DNA of 64,000 nucleotides, taken from contig JAIXWF010000013.1 in the NCBI GenBank assembly GCA_027482185.1, positions 248,001 to 312,000 on the forward strand. Reading direction: 5' to 3'. Positions 52,261 through 62,366 of this stretch are shown in pieces. The notes below the pieces were generated by a model. It searched no databases. It saw only the letters and a program-made list of their open reading frames with translations, and was not told where the DNA came from. This DNA comes from Opitutaceae bacterium (GTDB taxonomy: Bacteria > Verrucomicrobiota > Verrucomicrobiia > Opitutales > Opitutaceae). The position numbers and the translations under genes are program-made. Within the stretch, counting starts at the first letter, position 1; the number at the start of each line of letters is the position of its first letter.

Positions 52261-53502
52261 TCAATCGGTGCGCAGCGCTTCGACCGGACTGAGCAGCGAG
52301 GCGCGGATCGCGGGGTAGAGGCCGGCGAGGACGCCGATGAGGGCGCTGCTGGCGATGCCGATGGCGAGGGCGCCGATGGACAGCTCGGGGCGGTTGGCGT
52401 CGACGACGAAACGCTGCAGGACCATGATCAGGCCGATGCTGGCGACGACGCCGGCGAGGCCGCCGGCAAGCGCGAGGGTGAGGGACTCGGCGAGAATCTG
52501 GACGAGGATGTTGATGCGCTTGGCGCCGAGGGCGCGGCGGACGCCGATCTCGCGGACACGTTCGCTGATCGAGGCGAGCATGACGTTCATGATGCCGACG
52601 CCGCCGACGATGAGACCGATGACGGCGACGCCGCCGAGGGAGATGTAGTAGCTCTGGCGCTGTTTCTCGAAGCTCTGCAGCAGGTCCTCGCGCGTCTCGA
52701 GGCGGATGTCCTGGATGCCGCGGTGCGTGTGGGTGAGGACGTTGAGCAACTGGTCCTGGGCCTGCGGCATTTCCGCGATGTCGCCGAGCTGCACGTGGAT
52801 GACGTCGACGTTTTCGTCGATCCGGAACAGGGTCTGCGCCGTGGTGAGCGGGATGAAGACGGCGTAGTTTTTCTGGCTGACGCGGCCGCCGCCGGAGCCG
52901 GAGGAACCGAGCCGGTAGTCCTTGAGTACGCCGATGACGGTGAAGGGCTGGCCGTTGATGGTGATGACGCGGCCGACGGGATCGAGGCCGCGGAGAAACA
53001 GGGAGGCGGCGATGTCGGCGCCGAGCACGACGACCTGGGTCTGCAGTTCGAGATCGAGGTCGCCGATGAGCCGGCCGTTTTCGACCTCGAAGCGATCCAT
53101 CACGAAGGTCTCGGGCAGGACGCCGCGGACGGACTGGCCGGTGGCGCGGCCCTGGAAATAAAGGCGGGCGCCGTTGGGAATTGCGACCTCGGCGGTGACG
53201 CGGCGGGCGAGCGGGACGGCGCGGCGGATGGCCTCGACGTCGTTGAGGGTGCGGCCCGGGGAGAGGGCGGCGCGCTCGCGTTGGTATTCGGGGGGCGGCT
53301 TGGAATGGATCGTGATGCGTTCGATGCCGCCGGTCTCGTAGATCATCGTTTCCCAACCGCGGAGGAGGCCCTTGACGACGCCGAGCATGCCGACCAGCGC
53401 GGCGGCACCGAGGACGATGCCGAACAGCGTGAGGAAGGAGCGGAGCTTGTGCGCGAGGACCTCGCGCCAGCCGCTCGAGATGCCCATCAACAGGAGGCGC
53501 AT
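52261..53502 (-). CDS. MacB-like ABC transporter permease
   Basis: 413 aa. One N-terminal membrane segment (SFLTLFGIVLGAAALVGML), a large periplasmic MacB_PCD domain, and three C-terminal helices with GGVGIMNVMLASISERVREI and RRALGAKRINI, typical FtsX/MacB permeases. There is no ATPase domain. It lies 8 bp after the adaptor gene, so the two form a tripartite-type exporter unit. Confidence 0.92.
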   Translation of the reverse strand: MRLLLMGISSGWREVLAHKLRSFLTLFGIVLGAAALVGMLGVVKGLLRGWETMIYETGGIERITIHSKPPPEYQRERAALSPGRTLNDVEAIRRAVPLARRVTAEVAIPNGARLYFQGRATGQSVRGVLPETFVMDRFEVENGRLIGDLDLELQTQVVVLGADIAASLFLRGLDPVGRVITINGQPFTVIGVLKDYRLGSSGSGGGRVSQKNYAVFIPLTTAQTLFRIDENVDVIHVQLGDIAEMPQAQDQLLNVLTHTHRGIQDIRLETREDLLQSFEKQRQSYYISLGGVAVIGLIVGGVGIMNVMLASISERVREIGVRRALGAKRINILVQILAESLTLALAGGLAGVVASIGLIMVLQRFVVDANRPELSIGALAIGIASSALIGVLAGLYPAIRASLLSPVEALRTD

Positions 53503-53510
53503 GGCGACGC

Positions 53511-54767
53511 TCAGCTGCGGGAGGGCGGGGCGGCGGGCTTGGCCTTGGGCCCGGCGACGGGCACGCCGCCCGGATCGGCGGGGCGGGCCTTGTTCGAGCG
53601 GGATTTGACCGCGGCGGGCGCGGCGGCGGCGACCGGCAACTCGCCCTCGAATTCGAGCGGGCGGCTGCGGGCGACGTCGTCGCCGACCTTCAGGCCGGAG
53701 ACGATCTGGATGTAGCGGGTGTCGGCGATGCCGATCTCGACCTCGTGGACCGCGAAGGTTTCGCCCTTCTTGATGAAGACGTAGCGGGCGGATTCGGCGG
53801 TGGAGAAGACGGCGTTGAGCGGCACGGCGGGCGCATCCTCGACGCGGGCGAGGGTGAACATGACGGTGGCGGACATGCCGGGGCGGAGGCGCTCGTCGGG
53901 TTCCTCGAGAATCACGTCGACGGGAAACACGCGGGTGCGGTCGACGGTGCTTTCGAGGGCGCTGGTGGCGATGCGCTTGACGGTGCCGGCGATCAGGACA
54001 CTGCGCATCGAATCGACGCGGACGCGGGCGACATCGCCCATCTTCATGCGGGCGACGTCGATCTCGTTGATGTTGGTGCGGACCATCAGCTGGCTGAGAT
54101 CGGCGACCTCGCCGAGCATCGTGCCGCCGTTCTGCGCCGCGGCGCCGGTGATGACCTGGCCCTCGGTGAGGTCCTTGAGGAGGAGGGTGCCGTCGTGGGG
54201 GGCGCGGATCACGGTCTTCGCGAGCTTGTCGCGGAGGTTCGCGGCGCGGGCTTCGGCGATGGCGGCGTCGTTTTCGGCGAGCGAAAAGGTGATGCGGGAG
54301 TCCTCGAAGTCCTTGAGCGTGACGACGCCGCGTTTCTGCAATTCGAGCTGGCGCTCGTGGTCGCGGCGGGCGCGCTGGGCGCGGAGCTTGGCGGCCTCGA
54401 TGCTGCGCTCGATCTCGGTGATCTGGGTGAGGAGGTCCTGCTGGTCGAGGCGGAGGATCTCGTCGTTGCGTTTCAGCTTCTGGCCGTCGACGGCGAGGAT
54501 CTTGACGATGCGGCCGTTGATCTCGGAACGAAGTTCGGTGGAAAACACGGCGCGCAGGCGGCCGACGGCGACGATTTCCTCGGCGATCGTGGCGGTGCGG
54601 ACCTTGGTGGTCGCGACCTTTTCGACCCGTTTGGCGCCAAAGAGGCCGGGGCTGATCTGGACCCAGAGCTTGTAGCCGCCCCAGCCGAGGCCGCCGAGCA
54701 GGACGAGGGTGACGATGGTACGCAGGAGCGGCTTGGGCCGGCGGGCAGCAGGGGCGGACGGGGGCAT
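53511..54767 (-). CDS. MacA-like periplasmic adaptor (HlyD/RND membrane fusion family)
   Basis: 418 aa. N-terminal anchor (IVTLVLLGGLGWGGYKLWV), a lipoyl-like hairpin split by a coiled coil (IERSIEAAKLRAQRARRDHE) and beta-barrel segments ending GLKVGDDVARSRPLEFEGE, with an Ala/Pro/Lys tail. It links the inner-membrane permease to an outer-membrane channel. The start at 54767 is preferred to 54806. First gene of the two-gene unit; the partner ATPase and channel are elsewhere. Confidence 0.9.
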   Translation of the reverse strand: MPPSAPAARRPKPLLRTIVTLVLLGGLGWGGYKLWVQISPGLFGAKRVEKVATTKVRTATIAEEIVAVGRLRAVFSTELRSEINGRIVKILAVDGQKLKRNDEILRLDQQDLLTQITEIERSIEAAKLRAQRARRDHERQLELQKRGVVTLKDFEDSRITFSLAENDAAIAEARAANLRDKLAKTVIRAPHDGTLLLKDLTEGQVITGAAAQNGGTMLGEVADLSQLMVRTNINEIDVARMKMGDVARVRVDSMRSVLIAGTVKRIATSALESTVDRTRVFPVDVILEEPDERLRPGMSATVMFTLARVEDAPAVPLNAVFSTAESARYVFIKKGETFAVHEVEIGIADTRYIQIVSGLKVGDDVARSRPLEFEGELPVAAAAPAAVKSRSNKARPADPGGVPVAGPKAKPAAPPSRS

Positions 54768-54941
54768 GGAAGAGGGGTAGACGAACCGGACCTGTTTTGG
54801 AAACACCCCGGCCGGCCGAGGTGCGAGCAGAAAAACCGGCGCCGATAGTCACTATTCGGTTACCATCGCGGCGGGCGCCGCCGATGCCGCATTCCGCGCT
54901 CGCCGCGCGGGCGGCGGTTCCCACGATCCGTCCCGCGACGA

Positions 54942-56396
54942 ATGAAGATCTATTTCATGGGGATTTGCGGAACGGCGATGGGCAATGCGGCGTTGCTGGC
55001 GCGGGCCGCGGGCCACGAGGTGCTCGGGGCCGACAGCGGCGTCTACCCGCCCATGAGCACGGTGCTGGCCGACGCCGGCATCGCCCTGCACGAGGGTTAC
55101 GATGCCGCGCGGTTGCAGCGCCTCGCGCCGGAACTGGTCGTGATCGGCAACGCGATGTCGCGCGGCAACCCCGAGGTCGAGTGGCTGCTCGAGACGCGCG
55201 CGATCGCGTTCACGTCGCTGCCGGCCCTCTTGCACGATTTCGTTCTCGGGCGGAGGCGCAACCTTGTGGTCTGCGGCACGCACGGCAAGACGACCACGAC
55301 TTCGCTGGCGGCCTATTTGCTCCGCGAGGCCGGCCGCGATCCCGGTTTCCTCATCGGCGGCGTGCCGCAGGATCCGCCGGTCGGCGCGCACCTCGGGACC
55401 GCGACGGATCCGTTCGTGATCGAGGGCGACGAGTACGACAGCGCATTCTTCGACAAGCGGAGCAAGTTCATCCACTACGCGCCGCACTTCGCGGTGCTGA
55501 ACAACCTCGAGTTCGACCACGCCGACATCTTCCGCGACCTCGCGGACGTGCAGCGGACCTTCAGCCATCTGGTGCGCATCGTGCCGCGGCACGGGGCGGT
55601 GATCCTGAACGGCGACGACGCCAATCTGCCGGCGCTCGGCGCGATGGCCTGGACGCGCACGGTGCGCGTGGGTCTGGGGGAAAACTGCGACACCTGCATC
55701 GTCGATTTCTCCGAGGATGCGGCCGGCGCGTCGTTCCGGTTGACTTGGCGCGGCCAGCCCTGGGGCGAAGTGCGCTGGAGCCAACCCGGTATCTTCAACG
55801 CGCGGAATGCCGCGATGGCGGCGACCGCGGCGGGTTTGGCCCTGCAACCGGCGACGGCGTCCCTTGATCCGACGCTGCTCGACCCGCGGACGCTGGCGCT
55901 CGGCGCCCTGGCCAAGTTTCGCGGCGTGAAGCGGCGGCAGGAAACGCTGCTGCATACGCCGGCGCTGACGGTGATCGAGGATTTCGGCCACCATCCGACC
56001 GCGTTGGCGGAAACGCTGCAGTCGTTCCGCGCCCGTTTCCCGGGCGCGCTGCTGACGGCGGTTTTCGAACCGCGCAGCAACACGGCGCGGACCCGCGCGA
56101 TGCAGGCCGGCTTCATGCGCGCGTTGGCCCTGGCCGACGAAGTTTACCTCGGGCCCGTGAACCGCCCGGAGAAATTGAAACCGGAGGAACGCTTCGATCC
56201 CGAGGCCGTGGTGCAGCACCTCGGCACGCAGGGCGTCGAGGCGTATTGCGCTCCGACCAACGCGGCGCTCTGCGACAAACTGCAGGGCAACACGCTCGGC
56301 GCGGGCAAGGTGGCGCGGGCGCGCGTCGTCGCCTTTTTCACCAACGGCAGCTTCGACGGCATCATCGGCCGTTACGTGGCGGCGGCGAAAGCGTGA
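54942..56396 (+). CDS. mpl: UDP-N-acetylmuramate:L-alanyl-gamma-D-glutamyl-meso-DAP ligase
   Basis: 484 aa. Mpl recycles murein tripeptide onto UDP-MurNAc. The N-terminal Rossmann motif is MGICGTAMGNAALL, the Mur ligase P-loop is VCGTHGKTTTTS, VIEGDEYDSAFFD is the Mpl-specific segment, and the C-terminal part has VIEDFGHHPTAL. Meso-DAP type peptidoglycan is implied. Convergent with sulfatase 4. Confidence 0.96.
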   Translation: MKIYFMGICGTAMGNAALLARAAGHEVLGADSGVYPPMSTVLADAGIALHEGYDAARLQRLAPELVVIGNAMSRGNPEVEWLLETRAIAFTSLPALLHDFVLGRRRNLVVCGTHGKTTTTSLAAYLLREAGRDPGFLIGGVPQDPPVGAHLGTATDPFVIEGDEYDSAFFDKRSKFIHYAPHFAVLNNLEFDHADIFRDLADVQRTFSHLVRIVPRHGAVILNGDDANLPALGAMAWTRTVRVGLGENCDTCIVDFSEDAAGASFRLTWRGQPWGEVRWSQPGIFNARNAAMAATAAGLALQPATASLDPTLLDPRTLALGALAKFRGVKRRQETLLHTPALTVIEDFGHHPTALAETLQSFRARFPGALLTAVFEPRSNTARTRAMQAGFMRALALADEVYLGPVNRPEKLKPEERFDPEAVVQHLGTQGVEAYCAPTNAALCDKLQGNTLGAGKVARARVVAFFTNGSFDGIIGRYVAAAKA

Positions 56397-56594
56397 GGTG
56401 AACGCGCGGTTCGGGTCGGGGAATAAGTCGACCCGGGGACAGGATGGACCGGAATCCCGGCGACGGGATTGGCAGGACGAAAGAGGGGGCGCGAGGCGAC
56501 GGCGGAATTGCCGCGGCGGAAATTGCCGGAACGGAATTCTCCCGACGACCTCGGCGCGGGCGCCCGGTCTCCGGTGCGTCCCACCGCGCGATCC
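56397..56594. other. Gap after mpl without recognised content
   Basis: About 200 bp of GC-rich sequence with local repeats of GGCGGAATTGCCG-type words at about 56508-56536. No ORF is supportable. The palindromic element follows. Confidence 0.4.
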
Positions 56595-56750
56595 GACTCG
56601 GCTGGAATCATGCAGTTGAGAGATGGAAGGCGAGGGTTGAGAGATCTATCCGCCGAGCCACGGAAGAGGTCGCCGCAGCCGGCAGCCTGACGGACCGAAC
56701 GGTTTGGCTCTCAATTCTCAGCCAAGCTCTCTCAACTGCATGAGTTCGGC
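56595..56750. repeat. GTTGAGAG-family palindromic element, copy 3
   Basis: Both outer ends carry the same motif inverted: CGGCTGGAATCATGCAGTTG at 56599-56618 and its counterpart ending CAACTGCATGAGTTCGGCTC. Inside are GAGAG and CTCTC words and an AACCG/CCGAACGG block. The reverse complement aligns along most of its length with copy 2. It abuts the stop of sulfatase 4 (56751-56753). Confidence 0.88.
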
Positions 56751-58574
56751 TCAGAGCTTCAGCAGATGCTCGGCGGCGCGGGCGGCGTAGTTTTCGCCGG
56801 AGCCGGCGGCGGCCGGTTTGGCGACCGCCTCGATGAGCGGACGCAGCGACGCCGGGCGCGACGGCATCATCGTGAGGAAACTCAGGGCTTCGAGTTTGAC
56901 CTCCGGCGCCTGCTCGGGCGCAAGGGCGGCGGCGAAGACGGGCCACGCGGCGGCGGCCTTGGCGGAGTCGGAATTCCGCGCCACGGACGCGGCGGCGACG
57001 AGGCGGACGATCGGCGTCGGATCGCGGAGCAAGGCCGAAACATCGGCGTCGAGGCCGCGCGCGAGCACGGCGTGGGCGGCCCAGAATCGGATCACGGGAT
57101 CGGCGTCGCGCAGCAACGGCGCGAGCTCGGCGGCGGCCGGCGCGGCGCCGAGTTGCAGGCGGTCGAGCAGATCGATGATGCGGGCCAGCGGATACGCGGT
57201 GTCGTCGCGCGCGACGACCGCGGGCGAGCGGCCGGCGGAGCGTTCGCGGAGCAGGGATTCGGGCATGAAGCCGGAATCGCGGATGCGGAGCAGGTGCTCG
57301 CGGTTCGCGGCGCGCAGGCGTTCGAGGGTGGCGCGATGGGCGGGATCGGCGGCGAGGTTGCGGACGTTGTCGGGGTCCGTCCGGTTATCGAAGAGCTGTT
57401 CGGCCGGCTTGGCGGCGAAGAGCGCGGCCTGGATCGCGTTCAACTGGCCAGCGGCGCGCAGGCGGTCGAGCTCGCGCGTCGTCGCCATGTTCCAGAGGTA
57501 GGTGACGTGCTGCAGCGTCGGCATTTCCGGCCGGTAGTGGCGGATGTAGCGGAATTGCCCGTCGGTGGCGGCGCGGCTGAAATCGATGGCCTCGTCCATG
57601 CGGTCGCGGAAGTTGAAAGTGATGGCCGGCGCGGGGGCGCGCGCGGGTCCGGCGAAGGCGCGGCCGTGGAGGTGCGCGGGCGCCTTGACGCCGGCGAGGC
57701 TCAGGACGGTGGGCGCGAGGTCGACCCAGTTGACGAGTTCGGCGGAGCGGCTGCCGGGGGCGCCCGGGGCGAGCTGGCGGTACTTCGGGGGAAACGAAAC
57801 AGCGAGGGGCGGTTGCGTGCTGTTTTCGAAGAGGAAACGTTTGCTGCGCGTCACGACGCCGCCGTGGTCGGAATAATAGAAGACGATCGTGTCGTCGGCG
57901 AGGCCGTCGGCCTCCAGCTGCGCGAGCACCTCGCCGCAGGCGCGGTCGGCGGCGGCGACGCGGTCGTAGTACTGCGCGAGGTCGGCGCGGACTTCCGGGG
58001 TGTCCGGCAGGTAGGCGGGCACGCGGACCTTGGCGGGATCCGTCTCGAGCGCGACGCGTTTGTGCAGGGAGCTTTCGTGGCTGGCGTTGGTGTTGAAGAC
58101 GGCGAAGAAGGGCTGGCCGGGCTTGCGGTTGCGCCAATGGGCCTGGTTGCCGTTCTGGTCCCAGGTGCCGGGCAGGACCGCGGCGTTGTAGTCGGTCTTG
58201 GCGCGGTTCGTCGTGTAGTAGCCGGCGTCGCGCAGGTAGGCGGGGAAATAGCGGAGCCAGTCCGGCATCGGGACGTTGCTGCGCATGTGCTGGGTGCCGA
58301 GAGCGGGCGCGAACATGCCCGTGATGATGCTGGCGCGGGTCGGCGCGCACACGGCGGAGGTCGAGTAGGCGCGTTCGAAGAGGATGCCGCTTTTCGCGAT
58401 GCGGTCGAAGGTGGGCGTGCGGGCGAGCGGGTCGCCGTAGCCGGTCAGGTAGGTCGCGGAGGTATCCTCGGTGACGAGCCAGAGGATGTTGGGGCGGGCG
58501 GCCGGGGCGGTCTCGGCGGCGCGGAGTACGCCGAACAGGCAGAGCAGGGCGAGGAGGCGGGGGAAACGCGTCAT
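56751..58574 (-). CDS. Exported sulfatase, Cys-type, with C-terminal helical repeats (sulfatase 4)
   Basis: 607 aa. Signal peptide MTRFPRLLALLCLFGVLRAA. The N-terminal metal site is VTEDTSA rather than the usual ADD, CAPTR holds Cys76, and YYSDHGGVVTRSK is the C-terminal metal region. From about residue 490, short HEAT-like units (ELAPLLRDADPVIRFWAAHA, DVSALLRDPTPIVRLVAAAS) suggest a helical-repeat tail for protein contacts. Longer in-frame extensions upstream of 58574 are antisense to other genes. Confidence 0.9.
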   Translation of the reverse strand: MTRFPRLLALLCLFGVLRAAETAPAARPNILWLVTEDTSATYLTGYGDPLARTPTFDRIAKSGILFERAYSTSAVCAPTRASIITGMFAPALGTQHMRSNVPMPDWLRYFPAYLRDAGYYTTNRAKTDYNAAVLPGTWDQNGNQAHWRNRKPGQPFFAVFNTNASHESSLHKRVALETDPAKVRVPAYLPDTPEVRADLAQYYDRVAAADRACGEVLAQLEADGLADDTIVFYYSDHGGVVTRSKRFLFENSTQPPLAVSFPPKYRQLAPGAPGSRSAELVNWVDLAPTVLSLAGVKAPAHLHGRAFAGPARAPAPAITFNFRDRMDEAIDFSRAATDGQFRYIRHYRPEMPTLQHVTYLWNMATTRELDRLRAAGQLNAIQAALFAAKPAEQLFDNRTDPDNVRNLAADPAHRATLERLRAANREHLLRIRDSGFMPESLLRERSAGRSPAVVARDDTAYPLARIIDLLDRLQLGAAPAAAELAPLLRDADPVIRFWAAHAVLARGLDADVSALLRDPTPIVRLVAAASVARNSDSAKAAAAWPVFAAALAPEQAPEVKLEALSFLTMMPSRPASLRPLIEAVAKPAAAGSGENYAARAAEHLLKL

Positions 58575-58691
58575 GGGGGTGACGACGAACGTCGGCGGAT
58601 TCGCGGCGCGATTCGATCTTTTTTCCGCCGCCGGAGCCGGGAGTTTTTCCGTGACTCCCGCGCGGCCGTTTTCCCTGATGGCGGCACCCCT

Positions 58692-60230
58692 ATGCGCATT
58701 CCCCTCTGGTCCGTATTCCTCAGCCTGGCCCTGCCGCTCGCCGCCGTCGTGCCGGTGCCCGCCGAAGTCGTGCCGCAGCGCGTGCCGGGCGCGAAGGCCC
58801 GCAACGTCGTCTTCATCCTCGCCGACGACCACCGCTACGACGCGATGAGTTTCATGGGCCACCCCGTGGCCGAAACGCCGCACCTCGACGCGATGGCGCG
58901 CAACGGCGTGCACCTGAAGAACGCGTTGGTCACGACCGCGCTCTGCTCGCCGAGCCGCGCGTCGATTCTCACCGGGCTGTACACGTTCCGCCACCGCGTG
59001 ATCGACAACAACCGCCCGATCCCGGCCGGCACGGTCTATTTCCCGCAGTACCTGCAGCGGGCCGGCTACGCGACGGCGTTCATCGGCAAGTGGCACATGG
59101 GCGGCGACTCCGACGAGAAACGTCCGGGCTTCGATTACTGGATCAGTTTCCGCGGCCAGGGGAACTACCTGTCTCCGAATCCCAACTACACGCTCAACGT
59201 GGACGGCAAACGCGTCCCGCAGCGCGGCTACATCACCGACGAGATGACGGACTACGCGCTCGAATGGATCGGCAGGCAGCAGCCCGGCGCGAAGCCGTTC
59301 TTCCTCTATCTTTCGCACAAGGCGGTGCACGCGAACTTCACGCCCGCGCCGCGGCACGACGGCAAACTCGCGGGCCGCCCGATGCCGAAGCCGAAGCGCG
59401 CCGCCGCGGGGGCGAACCAGCCGCGGTGGGTCGCCGACCAGCGCAACAGCTGGCACGGCGCCGATTTCCCGTACCACAGCGACCTCGACATCGAGAAGTT
59501 CTACCAGCGCTACTGCGAGACGCTCTGCGCGGTCGACGACAGCGTGGGCCGCGTGATGGCGAAGCTGAAGGAGATGGGCATTCTCGACGAGACGCTCGTG
59601 GTCTACATGGGCGACAACGGCTTCATGTTCGGCGAGCACGGGCTGATCGACAAACGCGTCGCCTACGAACCCTCGATCCGCGTGCCGATGCTCATGCAGT
59701 GCCCGCAGCTGTTCAAGGGCGGCACCGTGGTCGAGCAGGTCGTGGCCAACATCGACGTGGCGCCGACGATCATGGAAGCGGCCGGTTTGGCCGCGCCGGC
59801 GCACTTCGACGGCCGCAGTTTTGTGTCGCTGGCGCAGGGCAAGAAAACGCCGTGGCGCGACTACTTCCTGTACGTCTACTATTGGGAGAAGAACTTCCCG
59901 CAGTCGCCCACGGTGTTCTCGCTCCGCGGGGACCGGTACAAGTACATCACCTATTACGGACTCTGGGATGCGGACGAACTCTACGATCTGCAAAACGACC
60001 CCGACGAACTGCAGAACCTGCTCTACGACCCGAAATTCAAGTCCGTCGCGGCGGGGATGGAGACGAAGCTCTACGAAATGATGGCCGAGCTCGGCGGCAT
60101 GGAGATTCCGCTCAATCCGCCGCTCGGCGGTTCGCAGAACAAGCGGCTGCGCGGGCGCGGCGGCGACCGGGGCGCGGATTTTCCGGCGCCGTTGGTGGTC
60201 GAAAAGCCGATCAACACCAACGCGAACTGA
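58692..60230 (+). CDS. Exported sulfatase, Cys-type (sulfatase 5)
   Basis: 512 aa. Signal peptide, then NVVFILADDHRYD, CSPSR with Cys85, FIGKWHMGG, MGDNGFMFGEHG and VVANIDVAPTIMEAAG, all S1-family landmarks resembling iduronate-2-sulfatase or arylsulfatase groups. Divergent from sulfatase 4 across 117 bp, which presumably carries both promoters. The C-terminus has a Gly/Arg-rich stretch. Confidence 0.92.
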   Translation: MRIPLWSVFLSLALPLAAVVPVPAEVVPQRVPGAKARNVVFILADDHRYDAMSFMGHPVAETPHLDAMARNGVHLKNALVTTALCSPSRASILTGLYTFRHRVIDNNRPIPAGTVYFPQYLQRAGYATAFIGKWHMGGDSDEKRPGFDYWISFRGQGNYLSPNPNYTLNVDGKRVPQRGYITDEMTDYALEWIGRQQPGAKPFFLYLSHKAVHANFTPAPRHDGKLAGRPMPKPKRAAAGANQPRWVADQRNSWHGADFPYHSDLDIEKFYQRYCETLCAVDDSVGRVMAKLKEMGILDETLVVYMGDNGFMFGEHGLIDKRVAYEPSIRVPMLMQCPQLFKGGTVVEQVVANIDVAPTIMEAAGLAAPAHFDGRSFVSLAQGKKTPWRDYFLYVYYWEKNFPQSPTVFSLRGDRYKYITYYGLWDADELYDLQNDPDELQNLLYDPKFKSVAAGMETKLYEMMAELGGMEIPLNPPLGGSQNKRLRGRGGDRGADFPAPLVVEKPINTNAN

Positions 60231-60308
60231 GGCCGCGGGCGGCGGCCGCAACCGGTCCGCCCGCGATTTTGGGTGGAGCCGCGGCCCGGCGTTCCCACAC
60301 TGCGCGCC

Positions 60309-61688
<1,380 letters not shown>

Positions 61689-61814
61689 GGTGGGGAGGTG
61701 GCCGCGGCCGGGCGGGAGAGTTGGGAGAAATTCCCCATTTCTCCCGGCTGTTGCAGCGCTCCCGGCGTGCTCCTAAATATTGATGGAGAATGAGATGAAT
61801 TGTCGTGACGTGAT

Positions 61815-61830
61815 TGGCACGGCGGCTGCA
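61815..61830 (+). promoter_or_regulatory. Candidate sigma-54 -24/-12 promoter
   Basis: TGGCACG-N4-CTGCA, one mismatch from the consensus TGGCACG-N4-TTGCA, with the exact GG-to-GC spacing. It lies between the NtrC-type gene and the coiled-coil gene. The implied start of transcription, about 61841, leaves only a few bases before the preferred ATG at 61846, which is a weakness of the call. Confidence 0.5.
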
Positions 61831-61845
61831 AATGGGATGATCGCC

Positions 61846-62196
61846 ATGCGTCTCGCCCAATCGACTTCCCATCGCCTGATCCGCCTCTTGGCGGTGGCGG
61901 GTTTGGGGATGATGCTGGCCGTCCAGCCGGGGCTGCGGGCGGCGTCCGCCGCCGAGCAGGCGCGGGCCGATTTGGCCAAGGCGAAGGAGCAGGCCAACGC
62001 CCAGCGCGACAAGATGATCGCGGAGTACGAAGCCCTCGCGAAGCAACTCAAGGACGCGACGGAAGAGCAGAAGAAAGCGATTTTGGCCAAGATGGAGGAA
62101 CGCAAGAAGGCGTTCGAGGAAGCCCAGAGTGCGCTCCATCGGCAGATCCGCGACGAGCAGCGGCGGCAGCGTCAGAACGCGACCCCGCGGCGCTAA
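61846..62196 (+). CDS. Small exported coiled-coil protein
   Basis: 116 aa from ATG 61846. A hydrophobic segment (LIRLLAVAGLGMMLAV) acts as signal peptide or anchor, then a Lys/Glu/Ala-rich heptad region (EQARADLAKAKEQANAQRDK through KKAFEEAQSALHRQIRDEQR) predicts a long coiled coil. No family recognised. A TTG/ATG pair at 61780-61785 could give a longer form, but that would put the sigma-54-like site inside the gene. Ends just before a terminator. Confidence 0.6.
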   Translation: MRLAQSTSHRLIRLLAVAGLGMMLAVQPGLRAASAAEQARADLAKAKEQANAQRDKMIAEYEALAKQLKDATEEQKKAILAKMEERKKAFEEAQSALHRQIRDEQRRQRQNATPRR

Positions 62197-62230
62197 CCCT
62201 TTGGCGTAAACCTTAGCGTAATATCAGTCG

Positions 62231-62265
62231 AAAAAGGCGGTCACCCCAGGTGGCCGCCTTTTTTT
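62231..62265 (+). terminator. Rho-independent terminator after the coiled-coil gene
   Basis: AAGGCGGTCACC pairs with GGTGGCCGCCTT (one G-T pair) and is followed by a run of T. Confidence 0.88.
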
Positions 62266-62366
62266 CTTCCTGTCACCGCGGCGAACATGGCTTGAGTGGT
62301 CTCCGCCGCCGACCCACGCTTTCCGACCCTGCGTTGTTTCTGTCCTTGATCCCATTCCCCGAAGTC

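Noticed and set aside
62206-62222. Second sigma-54 promoter before the barrel gene
   Set aside because: GG and GC elements are spaced one base too far apart and other positions match poorly.
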